Source: a bacterium (GTDB lineage Bacteria; Oederibacteriota; PGYV01; DSBP01). Taken from it: a DNA stretch of 12,768 bases. The position numbers were made by a program, and so were the translations under genes. This document shows positions 1-7,452 of this stretch, piece after piece. Under the pieces are notes generated by a model. It did not search any database, was not told the DNA's origin, and saw only the letters and a list, made by a program, of their open reading frames with translations. The DNA is taken from the NCBI GenBank assembly GCA_011049465.1, contig DSBP01000266.1, positions 1 through 12,768 on the forward strand, written 5' to 3'. The stretch's first letter is position 1, and each line of letters opens with the position of its first letter.

Positions 1-60
1 AAGCAACTCCCCGCCCCGTTTCGTATCTACAAGCCTGCAGAACAGACCCGCCCGCAATAG
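1..60 (+). CDS. Possible C-terminal end of an upstream gene (partial)
   Basis: Frame 1 is open from the first base to a TAG at 58-60 and would encode a tail reading KQLPAPFRIYKPAEQTRPQ. The only supports are the open frame and the stop sitting directly against the GC-rich hairpin at 60-81, a common layout at a gene end. Nineteen codons is too short to establish coding. An overlapping plus-strand frame is open from base 2 to 316, and a minus-strand frame is also open over this stretch, so openness alone means little. I do not recognise the tail. Confidence 0.2.
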   Translation, partial: KQLPAPFRIYKPAEQTRPQ

Positions 61-81
61 TGCGCAAGCCGGGCTGCGCAC
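60..81. other. GC-rich stem-loop
   Basis: GTGCGCA (60-66) is perfectly complementary to TGCGCAC (75-81). Between them, GCC (68-70) pairs with GGC (72-74) around a single G, leaving one unpaired A. The stem is strong, but no T-run follows on either strand, so it is not a textbook intrinsic terminator. It could be a transcript-end structure for a gene left of the window or a remnant of an intergenic repeat. Confidence 0.45.
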
Positions 82-284
82 AGCAGTCTATCGTAAAATT
101 AACATGATCAGGCCCATGGCAATCAGGGAAATTTCTCCGCTGCCTGCCCCGTCCCACCTCAAGTACGACAATTTACAATTTGGAATTTGCAATTTAATGC
201 GATTGCAAAACAACCTTTGCCCCAACACTCACTATCGCAGGACAGGGGCGGGTAATTGCGGGGGCGTCAAAAACGAATTTCTCC
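82..284. other. Intergenic region, no convincing gene
   Basis: This is the main part of the roughly 300-base stretch before the first clear gene. One plus-strand frame is open from base 2 to 316, but its translation is low-complexity and cysteine/asparagine-rich over the AATTT repeats. It has no Shine-Dalgarno at its ATGs (104, 116) and resembles no family known to me. A minus-strand frame ending in TAG at about 91-93 gives a short hydrophobic tail (LIAMGLIMLILR), also unsupported. I treat the stretch as non-coding; it may hold a decayed gene. Confidence 0.5.
170..195. repeat. Two-copy AATTT(A/G)CAATTT tandem repeat
   Basis: AATTTACAATTT (170-181) and AATTTGCAATTT (184-195) are separated by GG and differ at one base. 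Each 12-mer is built from two AATTT half-units. AT-rich units of this kind are, from general memory of metagenomic genomes, seen dispersed in non-coding DNA. Whether this one is repeated elsewhere cannot be told from the window. Confidence 0.6.
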
Positions 285-312
285 TTTACTTTTCCTCAGA
301 ATCCATTACAAT
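285..312 (+). promoter_or_regulatory. Possible sigma70-type promoter for the plus-strand operon
   Basis: TTTACT (285-290) and TACAAT (307-312) are separated by 16 bp and lie about 45 bp before the ATG at 358. The match to TTGACA/TATAAT is 4/6 and 5/6. It is the best pair I see ahead of the operon, but the region is AT-rich and chance matches are likely. Confidence 0.3.
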
Positions 313-357
313 GTAATTAATTGGACGGGTACATTTCGATAATGCGAGGAGAACTAT

Positions 358-2718
358 ATGAAAAAAAACAGCTTCTTACTGCTTATTCTTTTTATCTTTA
401 TGGCGCCCCTTTTTGTACTTGCAGATGTAACATCCGTGCAGGTCTTCAACACCGGCACAAACGGCAAATACCTGCAGGCAACAAGCGTGAACAACCCTGT
501 CTTCCATGCCCGCATAACAGCTGACGCACAGGGAGATACGCTCACATACGTCAGTTTATACAACGACAAAAACAGCTGGTATGTGGGCTCTGCCGGAGAG
601 CCGGCTTCCATAGAACCCGGAAGTGTAAAACTGTGGTATTATCCTGTTGACCAAAACGATTTTGATATTTCAACGGCGCAATACGTCACTCACCTCCCGG
701 TTGACAATGATTATGCTGACTGGTGGTATAATGACTTCTCCTTTCCTGTGGCTGACGGCTCAGGCATCTGGGTCACCATTGGTATAGCGGAGTATCCCGA
801 CCCCGGCTCTGTTGAGTTTCAGGGGGATGAGATAACATTTGAATCCGGCGCGTCAGTCAGTTTTTCCGGGCTCCCGCTGACCCCTCCTGTAATGCTCGTA
901 ACCCAGGTAAAACCCGCGACTGTGCTTGAGGTCTCGCACACAGGCGGCACAATGCAGCCTTTTGTCTCAACATCGCAGCAAAATGTAATCCCTGCGGAAT
1001 TCAGGTTCTTCAACGCTTCGGGCCAGGGCGCAGCGCCGATAGTCATAAGCCATGTGACCCTCACTGTCAAATCCTACAGCCCTTTCGGGGATATGCTCGC
1101 GCCCGCATCAGTAATGAGTTCAATTAAAATACAGGACAAACATACCGGTACTATTTACGGCCAGATTCCCGCGCAATCCATACCTTCCTCCCCTGTTCCC
1201 CTCCGGATATCCATGTCGCTTGTAAACATCCCTGCTGACACAACCACAACCGCAAATATTGTAATAGACATGACAGGAAACACCGCTTCAGCAGGCATTA
1301 ACTTTATTATTTCCCTTGAGGATTATGATTCGGTTTATGCCTATGATTACTACACATACGAAAAGGTATCTGTCCACGCCTCCCCTTATGATGCCACGGG
1401 CTTTGAGATGATCTCCAATTTTTCGACAATAAAGAAACAAGCCGCATTCCTGGACGCGCGGCTTATAGATACAATACCTTCAAATATAAACAAGGGCCAG
1501 CAGAACGTCTCGCTTCTCTCCGCATCCTTTGACAACCCCGGCGACACTCATACGGCCGCGGCCGAGACGCATCAGTTCACTGTTTATGTAACAGACAGCG
1601 GCGGAAACCCGCTTACCCCATCCGAGTTGTTCTCAAAAATATCCATAACCGACCCGGCAGGCTCGGTTATTTACGGGCTCAAAGATTCTTCATCAATTGA
1701 GACGTCGGGGAACTCGGTCTTTTTCCCTCTTTTAAACACAATAAGGACAGCGTCCGGCGCCTCAACTACAATTGTTGTCCGTGCCGACATAAACGCCTCA
1801 ACCCTTTATAACAACTTCAGGGTATCTGTCACAGGGCCGCAGGATTTGCCGTCAAGGGATGTAAATTCCTTCGCTCCTGTGGCTGTTTCCATCACGACAG
1901 GCACGCCTTTCATCTCAAGCCTGGCTCTGCTGTCAAGCTCGTTTCTTGTCTCCTCCGACCCGCTGCTGCCGGCCGTGACTTTCGCCGGACAGCAGGATAT
2001 CCCGGCAATGTCGCTGAACTTCACCTCTCCGCTCTCTTTCGGCAGCGGTAATATAATTTTGACGGGCCTGACAATCACGGCCAAAAACAGCTCCGGCAGC
2101 CCTGTCAACTTTAATTCCTTCGCCTCCGTGTTAAAAGCGTCCTCGGGAAATATAGAGGCCGTATCTGCCGCGCCTGCTTCCCCTTACCTGTTTTTACAGT
2201 TTCCATCAGGCGTGACAGTAACTGCTGACGGCACAACATCGGCCATTATTTCCCTCAGCCTTGCTGCCGGCGCCTCCGGCATATACTCCATATCCGTTGA
2301 ATCCGCGTCCCACGTGGCTGCTTATCAGGACAATGAACCGGGCCGCGAAATCTTTATAGCAGCCGAATCAGGCAGTTCTTTTCCACTCGAATCAGGGCAA
2401 AGCACAGTTTCAGGCAGTTCCTCTTCCCTCTCTTTTTCCGGCTATCCCAACCCTTTTTATGCCGGAAACAACCTTACGCTTGCCTACTATCTGTCGGATA
2501 ACGCGAATGTAACCATAGAAATCTTTGACCTTATGGGCAGGAAAATACGCGCCCTGCTTTCAGAAGCGCCCAAACCCAAAGGCGCCCGTTCAGAAGACAC
2601 CTGGGACGGCAAAAATGATTCCGGCCGCCCCGTAAAGACAGGGACTTATCTTGTCAGGATAACCGCTTCAGGCGGCGTTAATTCATCGGCTGTCAGAAAA
2701 ATAACAATACTAAAATAA
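358..2718 (+). CDS. Large secreted surface protein with FlgD-like C-terminal sorting-type domain
   Basis: The product is 786 aa. The ATG at 358 follows AGGAGA with a 5-nt gap. The N-terminus is a clean signal peptide (Lys-Lys, then a hydrophobic core ending VLA) with likely cleavage after residue 22, so the protein leaves the cytoplasm. The body is Ser/Thr/Asn-rich and beta-strand-like. It contains three diverged repeats of about 150 residues, each opening with a QQN/QQD anchor near residues 207, 381 and 545. Residues about 690-786 form a FlgD-Ig-like domain: a YPNPF motif at 696-700, an IEIFDLMGRKI strand, WDG at 749-751, and a GTYLVRI strand near the end. Such domains resemble type-A sorting signals of type IX secretion cargo, but the exact system here is unknown. 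The gene sits 14 nt before a PorV-like barrel gene, suggesting co-expression and perhaps cargo/barrel pairing. The repeat body is unassigned; a structural or adhesive role is a guess. Confidence 0.9.
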   Translation: MKKNSFLLLILFIFMAPLFVLADVTSVQVFNTGTNGKYLQATSVNNPVFHARITADAQGDTLTYVSLYNDKNSWYVGSAGEPASIEPGSVKLWYYPVDQNDFDISTAQYVTHLPVDNDYADWWYNDFSFPVADGSGIWVTIGIAEYPDPGSVEFQGDEITFESGASVSFSGLPLTPPVMLVTQVKPATVLEVSHTGGTMQPFVSTSQQNVIPAEFRFFNASGQGAAPIVISHVTLTVKSYSPFGDMLAPASVMSSIKIQDKHTGTIYGQIPAQSIPSSPVPLRISMSLVNIPADTTTTANIVIDMTGNTASAGINFIISLEDYDSVYAYDYYTYEKVSVHASPYDATGFEMISNFSTIKKQAAFLDARLIDTIPSNINKGQQNVSLLSASFDNPGDTHTAAAETHQFTVYVTDSGGNPLTPSELFSKISITDPAGSVIYGLKDSSSIETSGNSVFFPLLNTIRTASGASTTIVVRADINASTLYNNFRVSVTGPQDLPSRDVNSFAPVAVSITTGTPFISSLALLSSSFLVSSDPLLPAVTFAGQQDIPAMSLNFTSPLSFGSGNIILTGLTITAKNSSGSPVNFNSFASVLKASSGNIEAVSAAPASPYLFLQFPSGVTVTADGTTSAIISLSLAAGASGIYSISVESASHVAAYQDNEPGREIFIAAESGSSFPLESGQSTVSGSSSSLSFSGYPNPFYAGNNLTLAYYLSDNANVTIEIFDLMGRKIRALLSEAPKPKGARSEDTWDGKNDSGRPVKTGTYLVRITASGGVNSSAVRKITILK

Positions 2719-2732
2719 TCACGGAGGCAGGT

Positions 2733-4421
2733 ATGAAAAAACTTATTCTTGTAATCTTTGCGGCAGCGCTGTCAGCGCCGTTTTTAAGCGCGGCTAACCT
2801 GCCCTTTAGCGGCCGGCTAAATATCAATGACGCGGGCACGGCGGGCAGTTATATGGCTTTTTCCGATGATTCGTTCGCGGCCTCGCTCAACCCGGCGGGC
2901 CTGGGTTTTACGACAAGGCAGCAGGTCGGCCTGCTCTACCACCCGCTTTTCGAGTCGGCTTTTATCAGCTCCCTTGCCTACGCTCTTCCCCTGCTTGATA
3001 TGGGCACAGCCGGCTTTTCAATCACGCACCTCAGTATTTCCGGAATTGAAGAAATCGACAGTTCCAACCTCCCCACAGGAAAAACCTTTTCCGATTCATA
3101 TACCCACATCATGCTCTCATACGGCATCCAGTTTATCCCCGGTATAAGCGCGGGCATTAACTTCAAGCTTACCGGCCACTCGGTTTATAACATCAGTTCT
3201 TACGCCTACGGGTTCGACGCCGGCGCCGCCGCCCTTCTTCCGTTTAACCTTCGCGCGTCGCTTATGCTCGAGAACATGGTCAAGCCGTATTTCGAATATG
3301 AGAACGGCGGAGACAGCCTTCCCCTGAAATTTTCCTTAGGGCTCGGATATGAGATCAGGCCCGGCGGCAACGACAGCAATATAGTGAGGCTGAGCGCGCT
3401 GTCATATATGGAAGAAGGCGCTGTTGAAGCCGGATATGCCGCCGGCGCCGAGTATATCCATAAAAATTTCCTCGCTGCGCGCGCCGGTTATTCCGGCACG
3501 GGCCCGGCCGCGGGCGCGTCAATTATCCTTGGCGATTTTGACATAAATTACGCCTGTTCATTCACTGCCTTTGACCCGCTTCACCGTTTCTCTTTATCCT
3601 ATAAAATGGGCGCTGACATAAGGGCGCTTGAAGCCGGCGCCCGGACAAAAGAGGCTAAACTCAGGCGTGAAATGATTGAAAAGGTGCGCGGCGAGGCGCT
3701 GGCTGATTTGAGACAGGAGACAGAAAAGCACATTCTGGACAAAGACTACGCGGCAGCCCTGGTGTCAATAAGCAAGGGCCTCGCGTGGGATAACAGCAGC
3801 GAGTGGTTTAACTCAAAAAATTCCGAGGTTGAGAGGCTGCGTAAAGGCGAAGGAGTAAACAGGCTGATTTCCGAGGCAAAAGAACTCACAGCCGGAAAAA
3901 TGCACATCGACGCGCTGGTAAAGCTGAGGGAAGCGCTTGACATCGACCCCGGCAATAAAACCGCCTCTGAAATGTTTGCCCGGGCAAAGGAAAGCGTCGA
4001 GAAGACAGCCGAGGATAATATCATTGCCGAGTCAAAAAACGAGAAAACCATAAGGACAAATTTTAACCGCGGCATATCGCATTATTCAGAGGGCAGGTTT
4101 GAGGAGGCAATAGCCGCCTGGGATAACGTAATTAAAGCCTCCCCGCTGCAGCGCCAGGTTTACGGTTTTATCGAAAACGCAAGAAAAAAAATAGAGTCTC
4201 AAAAAGAGGAAAAAACCACTGCACAGTTTGCGCGGCAGCAGGAGATTTCCTCGCTTTACAACAAAGCCGTTTTAGCCTATACAAAGGGCCGGTTTGAGGA
4301 ATCCATAAAGCTGTGGCGCGAACTTTTGAGAACAGACCCGGATAATACCGAAGCAAAAGAATACCTGGAGAAGACAGCGAAAGAATACGCGGAATTCCAG
4401 AGGCGCAGTTTGGGATGGTAA
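2733..4421 (+). CDS. PorV/UPF0164-like outer-membrane beta-barrel fused to C-terminal TPR repeats
   Basis: The product is 562 aa. Its ATG follows GGAGG with a 5-nt gap. A signal peptide (residues 1-20, cut near LSA-A) leads into a barrel with the PorV/UPF0164-type N-terminal signature: a glycine-rich strand, DD at 45-46, and NPAGLG at 53-58. Alternating amphipathic strands continue to about residue 292, ending in HRFSLSYKM (284-292), which resembles a barrel's closing strand. After that comes a charged helical region (about 300-562) with TPR-like units near 326-360, 385-420, 445-488 and 505-550. The last two share an A(Y/H)Y..GRFEE(A/S)I..W pattern. Ordinary PorV-type proteins end at the barrel, so a soluble periplasmic TPR tail makes this a fusion, possibly a docking platform. 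It follows the secreted-protein gene by 14 nt and is almost certainly in one operon with it. FadL-like transport is an alternative for the barrel. Confidence 0.85.
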   Translation: MKKLILVIFAAALSAPFLSAANLPFSGRLNINDAGTAGSYMAFSDDSFAASLNPAGLGFTTRQQVGLLYHPLFESAFISSLAYALPLLDMGTAGFSITHLSISGIEEIDSSNLPTGKTFSDSYTHIMLSYGIQFIPGISAGINFKLTGHSVYNISSYAYGFDAGAAALLPFNLRASLMLENMVKPYFEYENGGDSLPLKFSLGLGYEIRPGGNDSNIVRLSALSYMEEGAVEAGYAAGAEYIHKNFLAARAGYSGTGPAAGASIILGDFDINYACSFTAFDPLHRFSLSYKMGADIRALEAGARTKEAKLRREMIEKVRGEALADLRQETEKHILDKDYAAALVSISKGLAWDNSSEWFNSKNSEVERLRKGEGVNRLISEAKELTAGKMHIDALVKLREALDIDPGNKTASEMFARAKESVEKTAEDNIIAESKNEKTIRTNFNRGISHYSEGRFEEAIAAWDNVIKASPLQRQVYGFIENARKKIESQKEEKTTAQFARQQEISSLYNKAVLAYTKGRFEESIKLWRELLRTDPDNTEAKEYLEKTAKEYAEFQRRSLGW

Positions 4422-4490
4422 TTATAATCAATATTTAAATATTTTATATTTTATAGTTGAAACAAAGACGCAAAGCTTCAAGACGACAAT
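4422..4490. other. Short AT-rich gap between convergent operons with a 14-bp palindrome
   Basis: Two operons converge here. AATATTTAAATATT (4430-4443) is a perfect palindrome in very AT-rich DNA. A weak TTGAA/TTCAA inverted pair follows near 4457-4482. There is no GC-rich stem plus T-run on either strand, so I do not call an intrinsic terminator. Transcription may end by another route or read through. Confidence 0.4.
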
Positions 4491-5165
4491 TTACTTAAGC
4501 GCTTCATTCAACGTAACAAAGATCCATTTCACTATGCCTAATGTCCCCTTGATTGACTCCATAAAAAACGGCATAAACGAAATGTTGTCCGCTATCATGG
4601 CAAGTACCGCGCCTATTACAAGGGTGTTCATAAAGATTATGAACGCGGCCGAAAAAACGACATTGGAGTCTTCCTTCAGGTCGCTCTGGTTCACAGTAAG
4701 CGAATAGAGCGTCAGCGCCACATGGAACGAGAGGCTTGCGCCCACAAAGAAAGCTATTAACGGCCTGAATTTATCGGCGGCTATTATGTAAATCGCGGAA
4801 AACAGAACCGTATAAAGCGGAAAGAAATACGGCGCAAGCGATATCAGAAAATTGGATTTGTTTATCAACACCCTGCCGCCCGTCCTTGACACTTCAAGTT
4901 TTTTCGTCTTCCCTCCGAAAAACATTGCCCAGAGCGCGTGAGTCAGTTCATGCGCCATAACATGCATAAAAACCGGCCTGTATAAAAGAATATGTACCGC
5001 CAGATACACGGCAAAACCAAGGACAAAAAGCAATTCGTTATTTTGCGCGAATTTCGCGGAAGTGTTTATTTTAAAACCCGACAGCAGTTTCACAAACTCG
5101 ATACAGGCAGAGACAGCCGCCAAAACCGCCAAAACAGTCAGAACCGCAAAAATTATTTTTTTCAT
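4491..5165 (-). CDS. Polytopic membrane zinc metalloprotease, M50-like (HExxH)
   Basis: The product is 224 aa. It has about five hydrophobic segments (residues roughly 4-24, 45-66, 105-130, 132-155, 167-195). The second runs into HVMAHELTHALWAMFFGGK, whose H72-E73-x-x-H76 is the classical zinc-binding motif, followed by a GG turn and the GGRV loop (96-99) typical of M50-like proteases. SLAPYFFPLY in the third segment matches the conserved proline region of that superfamily. H148 or D162 could supply another ligand; I cannot tell which. The protein should act in the inner membrane, but its substrate is unknown and no PDZ domain is visible. The ATG directly follows the TAG of the PilT-TPR gene with no gap and has no good Shine-Dalgarno, which points to translational coupling. 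It is the last gene of the four-gene operon. A non-proteolytic HExxH membrane protein remains possible. Confidence 0.75.
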   Translation of the reverse strand: MKKIIFAVLTVLAVLAAVSACIEFVKLLSGFKINTSAKFAQNNELLFVLGFAVYLAVHILLYRPVFMHVMAHELTHALWAMFFGGKTKKLEVSRTGGRVLINKSNFLISLAPYFFPLYTVLFSAIYIIAADKFRPLIAFFVGASLSFHVALTLYSLTVNQSDLKEDSNVVFSAAFIIFMNTLVIGAVLAMIADNISFMPFFMESIKGTLGIVKWIFVTLNEALK

Positions 5166-7433
5166 CTATTCTTTGAGGGTTGCGAGCCTTTCATTTATCT
5201 CCTTTAAGCGCTTGCTTGCGGTCATGTGGCCCGGCTCAAGCCTGAGAACCGATTCAATCCTTGCTTTCGCCTCTTTGAGCCTGCTCTGCCCAAACAGCTC
5301 CATCGCTTCCTTATAAGTCTTCTCAACCTCTTCGCTGACAAGGGGTTTAATATCGCGCTGAAACTTCAGCGCGTATTCATTGGCGGGGTCAAACACCAGT
5401 ATTCTGTTTGTGGCAGACATGGCGTCAAGAATGTTTTTCTCTCTGTAGTATTCGTCCGCTTTTTGCATGAGCTCCTCAAGCCTCTTTTTATATATACGCT
5501 TCACCTCTTCCATATAATCCTTCAGCTTCTTTTCAAGAGGGCGCTTTTCTATCGCCTTTTTCCATTCTTTTATTGTCGTCATATAATCCTCATCAAGAAG
5601 CTTGTCTATTCCTTTTTGAAAAGCTTCGGCGGTAAGCGCCGATTCAACATCATCCCCGCCGAAACTTTCCTGCATCAGTTTATTATGACACTCGTCAAAA
5701 CTCTTCCTTATTTCCTGAGAGCCCGGATTCAGTATCATGGCCCTCTTTAAAAGAAGCAGCCCTTCTATTACCCCTCCTTCCTCAACCCGTTTAAGGGCTC
5801 CCGTGTAAAGCTCTTCAACCTCTTTTTTAAACTTCAGCTCCCTTTTTTTCTGAAGCGCCCCGTCTATATATGACCTTGCCTGCTTGTTTGCCGGGTCATG
5901 CTTTAACACTTCCTCCCACTTGCTGACCGCAGCGTCAATATTTCCGCTTTTATATATTTCAACGCCTTCCGAAAGCAGTTTTGGAAGATTTTCCGATATT
6001 CTTATGTTTTCCTCGGCGCTTTTTATGTATTTTTTAATCTGCTCATTGGCAGGGTCAAGATTAAAGCCCTCCTGCCACTTTACAATAGCCCCTTTTATAT
6101 TCCCCTTGTTATAAATACTCAACCCTTCCGTTATAATGTCTTTAATGGCCTGCTTATTCTGTTCCGTTGATATTGCCGCCTTTATCTTCCTCATTTCTCC
6201 GGCTATCTCCTCATCCTGCGGGTTCTTGGCATAAAGTTTCTCAATAATGACATATGCCTCAGACAGCCTGTTTCCGTCCATAAGCTGCCTTGCTTTTATC
6301 AGCTCTGTGGTTATGTCCTTTCTTGCCTGTTCCTTCATCATCCCGTCAAGCACCGACTGCGCCGATGCCCTGCTTGACGTAATCCCTTTGAGCGCAAGGT
6401 CAATTTCCTGCTGGGATGTCGCATTTCTTCTTGCATCATCAAGCGTAATAAGCCCTTTCCTGTGCATTTCTATCAGTGACTGGTCAAAAGTCTGCATTCC
6501 GGACGAACCTTCCTTTATTAGATCCTTGATGTTTCCGAAGCGCCCTTCCTCAAGATATCCTCTCACCGTGGGCGTCACAACCAGTATTTCCACAGCAGGC
6601 GCCATTCCCATGTTGTCGCTTTTGGCCACAAGCCGCATTGATATGACCGCCCTTAACGCTCCGGCGAGCTGCGCCCTTACCTGCACCTGCTGTTCTTTCG
6701 GAAAAAAATCAAGAATCCTTGATATTGTCTGTATCGTATCAATAGTGTGCAGTGTCGAGAATACCATGTGCCCTGTTTCCGCCGCTGAAATCGCGGTCTG
6801 AACAGTTACTGCGTCGCGCATCTCCCCTATCAGTATAACGTCGGGGTCCTGCCGCAGCACATACTTCAACGCGCTTCCAAAACTCTCCGTATCAAGCCCG
6901 ACTTCCCTCTGGGAAACGCTTGATTTTTTATCCGCATGGACAAACTCTATGGGGTCCTCAATTGTAACTATGTGTTTGGAGTAATTTTCGTTTACTTTAT
7001 TTATCATCGACGCAAGCGTTGTTGATTTTCCCGAACCCGTTGCCCCCGTCACAAGCACCAGCCCCCTGGGATACATGGAAATTTCGCCTATTGCAGAGGG
7101 AAGGTTTAGCTCCTCAAGGGAGGGTATTTTAATGGGAATCGCCCTTAAAACAAGCTCAAGCTTTCCCATCTGCCTGAAAGCGTTTGCCCTGTAACGCGCC
7201 ACGCCTTCAAGATTGTAAGCGAGGTCCATCTCATTTGTATCCTCAAACTTTTTACGCTGCCTCTCATCGGTTATGGCGTATACCATTTCCTTCATGTCTT
7301 CATATGTGAGTATTTCCATGTCAAGAGGCAAAAGCCTTCCGTCCACGCGCATCATAGGCGGGCGCCCCTCTTTAAGATGCATGTCAGACGCTTTTTTTTC
7401 TATCATCAAATGGAGCAAATCGGTAATGTTCAC
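5166..7433 (-). CDS. pilT: PilT-family retraction-type ATPase with long C-terminal TPR extension
   Basis: The product is 755 aa, about twice a usual PilT (roughly 340-370). It starts at GTG with CAAGGGGA upstream (7440-7447). Residues 1-350 are a full PilT/PilU-type secretion ATPase: Walker A GATGSGKST (130-138, K136), Asp box IEDPIEF (158-164), Walker B DVILIGEMRD with E204, and a His box with H222 and H229. At 301-308, NIKDLIKE occupies the place of the AIRNLIRE motif of classical PilT, followed by GMQTFDQSL. Such hexameric ATPases power type IV pilus retraction from the cytoplasm. Residues about 370-755 are about seven TPR-like units, several reading YxxGNIxxA(I/V)xKWxE...DPANxQ. Such helical repeats usually bind proteins, so the tail may couple the motor to a partner. 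The reading frame is continuous across the junction. The gene lies 19 nt after a PorV-like gene and abuts an M50-like gene. No pilin or PilB gene is in the window, so a pilus role is inferred only from the family. Confidence 0.93.
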   Translation of the reverse strand: MNITDLLHLMIEKKASDMHLKEGRPPMMRVDGRLLPLDMEILTYEDMKEMVYAITDERQRKKFEDTNEMDLAYNLEGVARYRANAFRQMGKLELVLRAIPIKIPSLEELNLPSAIGEISMYPRGLVLVTGATGSGKSTTLASMINKVNENYSKHIVTIEDPIEFVHADKKSSVSQREVGLDTESFGSALKYVLRQDPDVILIGEMRDAVTVQTAISAAETGHMVFSTLHTIDTIQTISRILDFFPKEQQVQVRAQLAGALRAVISMRLVAKSDNMGMAPAVEILVVTPTVRGYLEEGRFGNIKDLIKEGSSGMQTFDQSLIEMHRKGLITLDDARRNATSQQEIDLALKGITSSRASAQSVLDGMMKEQARKDITTELIKARQLMDGNRLSEAYVIIEKLYAKNPQDEEIAGEMRKIKAAISTEQNKQAIKDIITEGLSIYNKGNIKGAIVKWQEGFNLDPANEQIKKYIKSAEENIRISENLPKLLSEGVEIYKSGNIDAAVSKWEEVLKHDPANKQARSYIDGALQKKRELKFKKEVEELYTGALKRVEEGGVIEGLLLLKRAMILNPGSQEIRKSFDECHNKLMQESFGGDDVESALTAEAFQKGIDKLLDEDYMTTIKEWKKAIEKRPLEKKLKDYMEEVKRIYKKRLEELMQKADEYYREKNILDAMSATNRILVFDPANEYALKFQRDIKPLVSEEVEKTYKEAMELFGQSRLKEAKARIESVLRLEPGHMTASKRLKEINERLATLKE

Positions 7434-7452
7434 TGTTTATCCCCTTGAAGCA

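Noticed and set aside
1..150. Minus-strand frame open to the window's left edge
   Set aside because: No start signal, an Arg/Gly/Cys-rich translation, and overlap with equally open plus-strand frames make coding unlikely.
104..316. 70-aa plus-strand frame before the first gene, open back to base 2
   Set aside because: No Shine-Dalgarno at its ATGs, and the translation crosses the AATTT repeat giving low-complexity sequence with no family resemblance. Openness alone is weak evidence.
4444..4490. Intrinsic terminator between the convergent operons
   Set aside because: The only inverted pair is a 5-bp TTGAA/TTCAA with a long loop, and no T-run follows on either strand.
5226..5750. 174-aa plus-strand frame
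   Set aside because: Lies entirely antisense to the TPR part of the PilT gene, whose repeats and motifs are clear. No signal for translation on the plus strand.
6247..6801. 184-aa plus-strand frame with hydrophobic stretches
   Set aside because: Antisense shadow of the PilT gene, whose His box and NIKDLIKE regions are clearly coded on the minus strand. The serine-rich composition is typical of reading the wrong strand.
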